A stretch of DNA of 64,000 nucleotides from Macrostomum hystrix (taxonomy: Eukaryota; Platyhelminthes; Macrostomidae): assembly GCA_950097015.1 (NCBI GenBank), contig CATNEN010000038.1, positions 19,812,001 through 19,876,000 of the forward strand, given 5' to 3'. Shown here one piece after another: positions 10,895-20,954 of the stretch. The notes under the pieces were generated by a model that was given only the letters and a program-made list of their open reading frames with translations, was not told where the DNA came from and did no database searches. The position numbers and the translations under genes are program-made. How positions within the stretch are numbered: position 1 is the stretch's first letter; each line of letters starts with the position of its first letter.

Positions 10895-11265
10895 TGTGTT
10901 TGAAAATATACGGAACACTCGCTTTACTCATACTGTACACCTGGCTTGGAAGCGGTGCCGACGGCCGATAAGCGAGAGCGAGCCCTGGAGTGCTCGCTGT
11001 AGAGCAGGGCCTGCTCTACAGGCCCCTAGCCGCTTCGCTACGCCTCAAGTGTGCACTACACCGAGAGGTTGCCGTCCAGAGACATGATATGGCCCGTGCA
11101 AGCATTCCAGTCCTGACGATCTCCATGCGCCGGTGTCACCAGATGCTGCTGGGCCACTGCCAGTGGATTTACGGCGGTGGCGACAAAGTCCCATTAGCGC
11201 TAGCTGGTCCCTCTTGCATTAGCCGACGGGGCACAATCACCATGGCCAAAGGCGAACTACGATAT
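10895..11265. other. Unexplained GC-rich patch with perfect palindrome
   Basis: A GC-rich block in an otherwise AT-rich intergenic region. At 10998–11020 it contains a perfect inverted repeat with 11 bp arms around one base (TGTAGAGCAGG / CCTGCTCTACA). Short open frames exist but show no recognisable protein. It could be a decayed mobile element, a pseudogene or a regulatory CpG-rich patch; I cannot choose. Confidence 0.4.
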
Positions 11266-13177
11266 ATTAACAGAGAAACACTTACATTAACATTAGCACA
11301 TCCATAGCTTGCTCTGGAAGCATTCGCTTTAGAATGAATTTGATCTTCTTTGACAGATGATAGCTAGCGCATTCAGACAAAAAGATAGTCTACTATTTTC
11401 TGATCTCTTAAATATAAGGAATCGAGAAAATAGTTTTTATATTTGATGGGGCAATCATTTGAAATAAATAAATATTAAATATAAAAATCAAACGTGAGTA
11501 GCAGGTTGGTTTAACGGGTGTTTGTTTTAAAAGTGTTCCTAATTAATTATCGTATATATAAAATAAATCATTAGTTAGTTATAACAATATGTAAGTACAT
11601 TCGCAGTGTTTTTGCTGTCGATATAGACAATATGTTTATTGATCATGCAATTGATTTTATTTCTGGTACGCTATTACCAATTATTTAAGATACACTGCAG
11701 TGTCATTATTACACAAGATGGTCAATAACAGCCGTAATACATTAGCATTTGATGTTGACAATTAGAGGAAAGAAGAGAATGCGAATGAACTGAGGTCAAA
11801 GGTGACTCGAGTGCGCTTCGTATACGACACGAGCGTACATAGGAGTTTTTAAACTTATAAGTTGCGCCACAAAGTGTAATTTAACTAAACAATTTAAAAT
11901 TCACAGCTTTATACTTTCGCGAAGACTAAAACTGAAGAAGTGAAGATACTTTTGTTGCGAAAATTAGGTACAATGCTTTTTATTTGATTTTGCAAGCTTT
12001 ACTGGGATTGATGTTTTTCATGAGTTTTCCTCAGCTTTTATGAGCAGACATTTTTATCTTTTTTTATGGCTGGCTAGCTAGGCCTAGTCAGTTATTTTAC
12101 TGACTTGTAGGCCTAGCTATTCCCCGACCTGATTTATTTAAATTTAATTTATTTAATTATTGCTATATATAAGCATATAAAATGTCACTTTCATGTGATC
12201 TAAGAGCATGCTTTCAATAAGAAACTCTAATTTACATAGCTATACATAAATTTGTCTTTGAAAATTGCTGGAAGCAAATAAATTCGTAATGACAAAAGCT
12301 AACAAGTTGAACAAGCTAACAAGACATTGATTTTCACAAGTTACTACAAGTAGCCCATTTTGGAAAATTTCCATTGTAGAACTTTCAAGAATGTTTTGTT
12401 TCCAGAAAAATAATTTTAATTAATATTGATTTCAATTAAAATTTTGCTTTTATACCATCTTTAATCTACCTATGCAGTCTTTAGGGCCTAAGCTACATAT
12501 TTCAGTAACACACAATTCAAATGTTCACAAACTAGGAATTATAAACAAACATGACAAAGAAAGGACAATAAAATAACACATTTACACATTTAGATTTAAT
12601 GTTCATTTTATAGACAAACTAATGCCAATAGGGCATCACTCTAATATCAGTAGGGTTCACATTGCTACTAATTGGTTGTGCAGCCATGTAGTAGTTAAAA
12701 GAGAGTTCAGTGTTCTTAAATATTCAAATTATCTTTTTATGCTTCATTGGCCATATACTTCAGCATTTTTAACTTCACATCATCCAAGGTTAAACCAAAG
12801 GTGATTTTGGTACAATTTCAAAGTGTAATTAAATTAGTTAAATGGATAAAATGTTAAGCCTTAAAAACAATAGTAAGGTACTAGCAAGTTATGCCCCCCT
12901 TCGGGGAGCAGAAATATTTTTGATTAATATTAATACTAGCCTATCTACTTTTATTTGCTGACTATATGTATAGGGTATTATTTGTTAAAGAAATGGTTCT
13001 CTAAACTATATCTGGCTGATGACATTGCCCATTTATATTCAAAACAAAATTTTGTTTTAATTTTTTGAAAGTGTTTTAAAATATAATATATCACATTTCA
13101 GCATTATATCAGGTGACATTGGCTATTTATTGCTGCTTGAAAGCTATGCGTCCTTAAATAAAAAATAAATCGACACT

Positions 13178-13200
13178 TTTTCTACTGGATTCCTCACAGA
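13178..13200 (+). promoter_or_regulatory. 3' splice acceptor just upstream of pelota ATG
   Basis: A pyrimidine-rich tract (CTTTTTCTACTGGATTCCTC) ends in ACAG at 13199, twelve bases before the start codon. This placement suits a spliced-leader trans-splice site or a 5' UTR intron. Confidence 0.5.
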
Positions 13201-13211
13201 ATTAAACTATC

Positions 13212-16200
13212 ATGCGCTTAATTCACAGAGAGATTAACAAAGATAGATCAGGTCAGCTGACCCTGCTGCCAGAGAATCCTGAGGACATGTGGCATGCTTA
13301 CAATCTAGTTAGAGTGGGTGACCGCTTGCGTAGTACAACAGTGCGCAAAGTTACCACAGAGAATGCAGCTGGCACAGTTAGTTCCCAGAAGCAGCGAACT
13401 ACCCTCACTATACTGGTGGAGTCTGTCTACTTCGATGTTCAAGGCTGCTCACTGCAGGTTTGTAACTTTCAAAAGGGTGATACCACTTTCAAATCCTAAA
13501 TGTCAACTTTAAATTCAAATTCGACAACAGATTCGATTTTGTCGAATATATCTCTAATTATCAGATCCCTTCTCCTCAATCATCGAATCCCTACTTCCCA
13601 ATGATCTGATACCTTCTCCCAAATCATCAAATCCCTACTTCCCAATCATCTGATACCTTCTCCCCAATCATCAAATCCCTACTTCCCAATCATCTGATAC
13701 CTTCTCCCCAATCATCAAATCCCTACTTCCCAATCATCAGATCCCTACTTCCCAATCATCAGATCCCTACTTTCAAATCGTCAGATCCCTACTTCCCAAT
13801 CATCAGATCCCTACTTTCAAATCGTCAGATCCCTACATCACAATCATCAGATCCCTACTTCCCAATCATCAAATCCCTACTTCCCAATCATCAGGTCCAT
13901 TTTTCCCAATCATCAGATCCCTACTTAGCAATCATCATATTCCTACTTCCCAATCATCAGATCCCTACTTTCAAATTATCAGATCCCTAGTCTTCAAATC
14001 ATCAGATCCCTAATCCTCAAATTATCAGATCCCTACTTTCAAATCATCAGATCCCTAATCCTCAAATTATCAGATCCCTACCTTCTAATCATCAGATCCC
14101 TAATCCTCAAATTATCAGATCCCTACCTTCTAATCATCAGATCCCTAATCCTCAAATTATCAGATTCGTATCTTGTAATCATCAGATCCCTAATCCTCAA
14201 ATTATCAGATCCCTAATCCTCAAATTACCATATCCCTACCTTCTAATCATCAGATCCTTACTTTCTAATCCCTCAGATCCGCATTCGCATATTCAAATTT
14301 GCCAGGTGAAAGGTCGCAACGCCGAGGAGAATGCCTATGTTAAGATGGGCGCCTATCACACTATTGATTTGGAATTGCAGCGCAAATTTACTATAGTGAA
14401 AGACGAATGGGACAGCGTGTCTCTGGATCGAGTCGACGAAGCTACGGATATCACTAGACACGCCGACCTGTCGGCTGTCATAATGCAGGAGGGCCTAGGC
14501 CACATCTGTCTCATAACATCGTCAATGACGCTAGTTAGATGCCGCGTCGAGGTGAATGTGCCGAAGAAGCGCAAAGGCTTTCAATCGTCTCAGTTGGATA
14601 AAGCGATGATGAGATTCTACGAACAGTTATACCAGGGCATCAATAAGCACATCAATTTCAGCATTGTCAAGTGTGTCATTGTTGCCAGTCCCGGCTTTAC
14701 TAAGGAGGACTTTTATGACTATTGCTTCCGACAGGCCATTAAAGAGGATAACAAAGTGTTACTAGAGAACAAGTCGAAGTTTGTGCTGGTGCATTCATCT
14801 AGCGGCCATCGGCAAGCTCTGAAAGGTTAGATTTGCACCCTGATCAAATTTGTTATTGTTTCATTTTTTGGCATTTTAACATAACGGCTTCCTACTTATA
14901 CATTCGCAGAAGTGCTAGAGGACCCGGGCATTGCTAACAAACTGGCTGACACTCGAGCCGCATCAGAAGTGAAAGCTCTAGCCGATTTCTATTCTATGCT
15001 GAAATCTGATCCGTCAAGAGCCTTCTACGGTGTCAAGCACGTTGAACTGGCTAATGAAAATCAGGTAAATTGGAACTAACGATACATTCCCTGATCCTCA
15101 GTTAGGGATTTGGAACCATGACACCTTCCCTGATCCTCAGTTAGGGATTTGGAACCAATGACACCTTCCCGGATCCTCAGTTAGGGATTTGGAACCAATG
15201 ACACCTTCCCGGATCCTCAGTTAGGGATTTGGAACCATGACACCTTCCCTGATCCTCAGTTAGGGATTTGGAACCATGACACCTTCCTGGATCCTCAGTT
15301 AGGGATTTGGAACCAATGACACCTTCCCTGATCCTCAGTTAGGGATTTGGAACCAATGACACCTTCCCTGATCCTCAGTTAGGGATTTGGAACCAATGAC
15401 ACCTTCCCTGATCCTCAGTTAGGGATTTGGAACCATGACACCTTCCCTGATCCTCAGTTAGGGATTTGGAACCATGACACCTTCCTGGATCCTCAGTTAG
15501 GGATTTGGAACCAATGACACCTTCCCTGATCCTCAGTTAGGGATTTGGAACCAATGACACCTTCCCTGATCCTCAGTTAGGGATTTGGAACCAATGACAC
15601 CTTCCCTGATCCTCAGTTAGGGATTTGGAACCAATGACACCTTCCCTGATCCTCAGTTAGGGATTTGGAACCAATGACACCTTCCCTGATCCTCAGTTAG
15701 GGATTTGGAACCATGACACCTTCCCTGATCCTCAGTTAGGGATTTGGAACCATGACACCTTCCCTGATCCTCAGTTAGGGATTTGGAACCAATGACACCT
15801 TCCCGGATCCTCAGTTAGGGATTTGGAACCAATGACACCTTCCCGGATCCTCAGTTAGGGATTTGGAACCATGACACCTTCCCTGATTCTCAGTTAGGGA
15901 TTTGGAACCATGACACCTTCCTGGATCCTCAGTTAGGGATTTGGAACCAATGACACCTTCCCTGATCCTCAGTTAGGGATTTGGAACCAATGACACCTTC
16001 CCTGATCCTCAGTTAGGGATTTGGAACCAATGACACCTTCCCTGATCCTCAGTTAGGGATTTGGAACCAATGACACCTTCCCTGATCCTCAGTTAGGGAT
16101 TTGGAACCAATGACACCTTCCCTGATCCTCAGTTAGGGATTTGGAACCAATGACACCTTCCCTGATCCTCAGTTAGGGATTTGAAACCAATGACACCTTC

Positions 16201-18036
16201 CCGGATCCTCAGTTAGGGATTTGGAACCAATGACACCTTCCCGGATCCTCAGTTAGGGATTTGGAACTAATGATACCTTCCCTGATCCTCAGTTAGGGAT
16301 TTGAAACCAATGACACCTTCCCGGATCCTCAGTTAGGGATTTGGAACCAATGACACCTTCCCTGATCCTCAGTTAGGGATTTGGAACTAATGAGACTTAC
16401 CCCGATCCTCAAAGGCAGGAAGCCTTAACTAATCCTTAATTTGGAATTTAGAGCTAACGACACCGCCCATTCACAGATCCCAAAACGCCCAATCCTCGAT
16501 TACAGACGGGAATTTGTAACTAGCTATTATGCTTTGAAGCATTATATAGTGAATTTTTTGCCCGTAGATCCTCATTATTATCCCTTTAAGCAATTAACAT
16601 CGCACGGTCCTTACTTTCAATCGTCTCAGTTGAATAAAGCGATGATGAGATTCTACGAACAGTTATACCAGGGCATCAATAAGCACATCAATATCACTCT
16701 ACCCAGGCTATCGAGGTGCTCCTAGTATCCGACAGTCTGTTCCGTTCCAACAAGATCGAGGAGCGACGACGCTTTGTTAAACTGGTCGACTCCGTGAAAG
16801 AGAACGCCGGCCAGGTGCGAATCTTCTCCAGCCTCCATCCCAGCGGAGAGCGTAAGTCACCTTCCACAGCATGCCTGCTGTTCTTAACCCTTGGATTTAA
16901 ATGCTATTTAATCCCAGCTTTTAGAGATCCTGATCCCTTCTTTTAGTTATCTCTGAACCCAGCTTTTAGAGACCCTAATCCCAGCTTCTACGGACCTCTA
17001 ATCCCAGCTTCTAGGCACCCTTTTCCCAGCCTCTAGGGATCTCTATTCTCAGCTTCTTGGGATCTCTATTCCCAGCTTTAAGGGATCTCTAATCCCAGCT
17101 TCTAGAGACCTCTAATCCCAGCTTCTAGGGATATCTGATCCCAGCTTCTAGGGATCTCTGATCCCAGCTTCTAGGGATCTCTGATCCAAGCTTCTAGGGA
17201 TCTCTATTCCCAGCTTCTAGGGATATCTGATCCCAGCTTCTAGGGATCTCTGATCCCAGCTTCTAGGGATCTCTGATCCCAGCTTCTAGGGATCTCTGAT
17301 CCCAGCTTCTAGAGACCTCTAATCCCAGCTTCTAGGGATATCTGATCCCAGCTTCTAGGGATCTCTGATCCCAGCTTCTAGGGATCTCTGATCCCAGCTT
17401 CTAGGGATCTCTGATCCCAGCTTCTAGGGATCTCTGATCCCAGCTTCTAGGGATCTCTGATCCCAGCTTCTAGGGATCTCTGATCCAAGCTTCTAGGGAT
17501 CTCTATTCCCAGCTTCTAGGGATATCTGATCCCAGCTTCTAGGGATCTCTGATCCCAGCTTCTAGGGATCTCTGATCCCAGCTTCTAGGGATCTCTGATC
17601 CCAGCTTCTAGGGATCTCTTATCCCAGCTTCTAGGGACCCTCAAGCCGGCTTTTAAGGGATCCCGACCTGATCCCACTCCTAGCTTTTTAGGATCTCTGT
17701 AATCCCAGCTTTCCGGGATATTTAATCATAGCTTTTACCATTTTAAGCTGCCTACCATCATTTTAATCTTAAATAGTAAAAAGGTAGAACTAATTATCAA
17801 AGTATTTGTTTACATTCTCAAACATTCTTCCCTCCCATCTCAAATCGACATCGGCAGAGCTCAACCAGCTCACAGGTGTGGCTGCAATTCTTCGCTTCCC
17901 AATGCACGAGCCTGATGATAGCGACGCTGGCGAAGATTATCCCGACGATTTGACTGTTCCAAACTCGGCTACTGCCTCGTCGGCTGCAGTCGCACCTGCC
18001 GCTGTAGCTCCTTACATACGCGCTGAATGTTACTAA
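13212..18036 (+). CDS. PELO: Pelota, no-go decay / ribosome rescue factor
   Basis: Five exons: 13212–13457, 14306–14825, 14910–15064, 16707–16851 and 17858–18036. All junctions are in frame, giving 414 aa. The protein follows the eRF1-like pelota plan: an N-terminal domain (PEDMWHAYNLVRVGD, VRKVTTENAAGTVSS), a central domain (AVIMQEGLGHICLIT, KCVIVASPGF) and a C-terminal domain (RAFYGVKHVELANENQ, FVKLVDSVKENAGQVRIFSS, QLTGVAAILRF). As in pelota and unlike eRF1, there is no GGQ peptidyl-hydrolysis motif. With Hbs1 the family binds the empty A site of stalled ribosomes in the cytoplasm and splits them for no-go and non-stop decay. The C terminus extends past the usual acidic tail (DDSDAGEDYPDD) with an Ala/Ser-rich segment. 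Introns 1, 3 and 4 each contain a different minisatellite, and intron 3 also holds a copied piece of exon 2. Confidence 0.97.
13555..14285. repeat. Minisatellite in pelota intron 1, ~21 bp unit
   Basis: Units CAATCATCAGATCCCTACTTC with later variants (AATCCTCAAATTATCAGATCC). The array runs to about 25 bases before the exon 2 acceptor. Many units contain CTAAT followed by TCAG, which resembles a branch site plus acceptor. Confidence 0.93.
15070..16400. repeat. Minisatellite in pelota intron 3, ~40 bp unit
   Basis: About 32 highly similar 39–40 bp units. One unit joins TGACACCTTCCCTGATCCTC to AGTTAGGGATTTGGAACCAA. Variation is mostly C/T/G at one position (CCCTGATC, CCCGGATC, CCTGGATC) and one optional A. 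The first unit overlaps the exon 3 splice donor (see findings). Confidence 0.96.
16614..16692 (+). repeat. Duplicated 79 bp fragment of pelota exon 2
   Basis: It is identical to 14578–14656 except for one base (TTGGAT in the exon, TTGAAT here). The copy lies in intron 3, directly after the minisatellite, and ends 14 bases before exon 4. It is in the same orientation as the gene and keeps an open frame, but it lacks a proper flanking acceptor/donor pair. Confidence 0.95.
16910..17725. repeat. Minisatellite in pelota intron 4, ~23 bp unit
   Basis: More than thirty units of the type GATCTCTGATCCCAGCTTCT plus AGG. Flanking units at both ends are diverged; the centre is nearly uniform. Every unit contains CCCAG and TTCTAG, both acceptor-like. 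Confidence 0.94.
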
Positions 18037-18639
18037 TTATCTCTTTTATGTTTTGATTTCTTAAAACTATTTTTTGGCTTTCAATTGCTGCTTTAATTAA
18101 TTATCTACGAGCGTATCTATTTTTGTCGACCTCCGGAATTTTAGAGATTTTATTTCTTTATAATTTAGTTTTAATCTCAGTTTCCGGATTATTTTGTTTA
18201 AATTGAAACTAAATATGAATCGGTGTTTGCAGTGAAATTTTACAGCTGGGTTAGCTGAAGCGCTAAAAAATCCTGTGTTTTGCTGGAGGTATAGGTTCCC
18301 AATTAGTTTTACGTGTTTGGGTACCTACCTACGTACAGGCAGATATTCAAGATGGCGCCAATTAGCCTCCGTTCTGAGTTATATTTTTATTTCTAAGCTC
18401 CTACTTTAATTATTAGAAATTTGCTGACCGATTGCTATTCTACTCTTAGTAGTAGCAATTTCATTGGAATTATCGCCTAAAATTTGCTGACGTCAATATT
18501 CATATAATTCTTTTTTCAAAAGAAATAACTGTCATAGAGAAAGTATTTATTTTTTGTCTTTTAATTTTAACTTCCTGATGACCAATGAAAACTAAACTAT
18601 TTAATTGTAAGCAATCATTACCGGTAGATAGACCACAGG

Positions 18640-18880
18640 ATAGCTCGCAAACCCAATTACCGATTTTCGTGAATAGATCTCAATTTTCCGCTTCCGAGTG
18701 AGCATCGTCGAGAGTTTCAACGTTTCTTGTCGAAGGCCCTGGTGACAAGGCCAAAAACAGTACTCTATTCGGCTACAATGCTTCGATATATTAATTAACA
18801 ATTAGACCAATACCCGACAACAATGATTGAATAACTCGCCGATGCCGTTGTTTCGTGATTCTGAAATCGGAAGTTGTTTA
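18640..18880. repeat. Interspersed repeat family R3, copy 2
   Basis: It starts with GATAGCTCGCAAACCCAATT and ACCGATTTTCGTGAA and contains GTCGAAGGCCCTGGTGACAA. It ends with CTCGCCGATGCCGTTGTTTC and GGAAGTTGTTT. The first and last strings recur at 51.2–51.4 kb, the middle one at about 3.0 kb. Confidence 0.7.
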
Positions 18881-19464
18881 ATCGGATAGAGTGAGAAAAA
18901 ATTTGCACGTGTTCAGGATTGGAGATACCCCGTGTTCTTTCTACTGTTCAATAAACAAATCTCCGTATTTCCAATATTTAACTTCCCGTTTCTGAGTTCA
19001 GTTTATTTGCTGATAATAGCAACATCTATTAATTTCCTTTTTCTGCCCATGTTTTAAATCGCTTAACCTAGTTTTTTTTCCACAGTTTTAAACGTTGACA
19101 GCAAACCTCTACAATAATATGTTAAGACTTGCGCATTAACCTACTAACAATAGCTGACAGGTAGTAACATCGTCGCAATTCATTTTTTGTCTTTTGCTTG
19201 GCTTGACACAGATCCTACCTTAGCTTCCGTCATTATCCAGTTTCAGCTGTCAGGTAAAATTGCTTCTGTTGGTATTGTTAACTATAGTTTTAACAAAAAC
19301 TAAGATGTTTGTCGGTGTTTAGTGCATATTGACGAGAAGCTGAAAACTAAAACTGTTTTCAAATCTCACCAGTGATTTAATTAGCTACTGAGTATTTTAT
19401 TTTCATTTTGTTTAATCACAATTCCTAGGCCCTAGATTATTCAAATGTACTTTTTGTACAACCA

Positions 19465-19795
19465 AGAGATTGTAGCCTAGTGGTTTGAGCGTCGGATAAA
19501 CGATTTGAAGGTCGGGGGTTCGATTCTGACTCCACTGAAACAATTTGTGTCCTTTAGCAAGACACTTAACTCTGCATTGCTTCAGTTCACCCAGCTGTTA
19601 AATGGGTTCCAGCATCAGCTGGGATAATTGAAGGTGGGTGTGGCGTCCCCCCAGTCCATGGACTGAACAGCTGTACGCAGCCTTCAGATGCGCCGCGCAT
19701 TAGCTGCGGCTGTGCTGCCGGCTGAACATCTGATCAATTGGGGCAGGTGTAATCAATTATTTTATAATTAATTAATAATTCTTATTTTGTACCAC
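19465..19795 (+). mobile_element. SINE family B, full-length tRNA-derived copy
   Basis: The head is clearly tRNA-like: TTGTAGCCTAGTGGTTTGAG (A box) and GGTCGGGGGTTCGATTCTGA (B box). The body contains a conserved GTCCATGGAC palindrome, GCGCCGCGCATTAGCTGCGG and GGGGCAGGTGTAATCAATTA, and ends in an AT-rich ATTAATTAATAATT tail. No LINE-like tail could be assigned. Confidence 0.92.
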
Positions 19796-20954
19796 CTATA
19801 GCAGCCAATTAAATGAGACAAGATAAGTAGCATTTTCAGCTTTAAAACCAATCATTAACTGTGCGCCTCGTATTATACATATTCATAACAGAATTCATAG
19901 CTATTAAGCAGGTGTGTGTGAATGCGCAATTTTTCATTATTTATAATTCAGTTTTTCAAAATCTCTCATAAAAAATTAAAGTCAACGGTAATGTTGGACC
20001 TTAAAGAATTAAGTAAACGCAGCTTGTTAGGATTTAATTAACTGCTCTCCTAATTATGGGTTTTAGTTCAGCTGAAGATCGTATATATATATATTATTTC
20101 TAAATTGCGTTCTCATTTGAGTCAATAATGTTTTTTTTAATTCGAGTTGAATTAAAACAAAAAATATTGTCAGTGTGTATATACACTTAGTAAAAATGTC
20201 AGGTATTTGATGAAAGAAATGTGCTTGTGGAGTATAGTTGATCAGGAAACTTACTTAGGTTTTTACGAAGCTCGCTATAAAAAAGCATAAGTTTCGCGAA
20301 CGATTTAGCATTTGTGAAGTTGGTTTTAAACAAAATAATATCAAAGCCAGCCTTACTTTTACAGCTGTGTTATGCCATTGGGGTGCAACTGTTATCTAGT
20401 TGAGTGTGCTGATAGCATTTTGTACAGCTTATTAAAGATACTACACTTTGATTGATAGTAGCTATGGGGTTTTAAAGATAGAGGTAAACTTTATTTACAC
20501 CATATACTATTAACATAGATCTGCCAAGTCTGTTAACAACTGTTCTGTGATTATTACCGAGATAGTGTAAATTAGACAAAGAGGACAATTTGTAAAACTC
20601 GTTTGTGGAGCCTAAGAATAATAAATAAACAATTATCCAAAGATAGGCTCCATATTGTGACATGGCATGCAATGGTGCGTATATGAGACTAGTTCAGGGG
20701 GTTAGGGATACTCAAGCTACTGCTAAATGGATCTGTGATATTCGCGTGCTCAACAATGTTGCTCTAACAATTACCGCCCTAGTATTGTTTCGCCTTGGCC
20801 ATCTAATCTGCCAATAAAATTGGGTTTCAAATCATTTGTAAGGAAATATATACGATTCAATTGGTTTAAAATGTCCACAGACAGCTCTCGTCATATCGTC
20901 GGCTGTGAAATTCAGCTGCTTAAAAACTTGTCGCTTATCGGAAACGCCCGGACT

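Larger units (their letters stand above)
9996..13211. other. Divergent intergenic region between Ig gene and pelota
   Basis: This holds the 5' flanks of two divergent genes. Most is AT-rich and unique. A GC-rich patch (about 10725–11260) stands out and is listed separately. No complete gene, tRNA or SINE was found. The last 15 bases before the pelota ATG follow a good 3' splice site. Confidence 0.6.
18037..20954. other. Convergent intergenic region between pelota and Wnt
   Basis: It contains the 3' flanks of both genes, an R3 repeat (about 18640–18880) and a full SINE family B copy (19465–19795). The remainder is AT-rich, with no further gene seen. A minus-strand AATAAA near 20487–20493 could serve as the Wnt polyadenylation signal, about 460 bases past the stop. 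Confidence 0.6.

Noticed and set aside
19465-19540. Possible functional tRNA gene
   Set aside because: The A and B boxes are followed by a conserved SINE body and AT-rich tail, and the same unit recurs at several loci. The acceptor stem does not close as a tRNA would.
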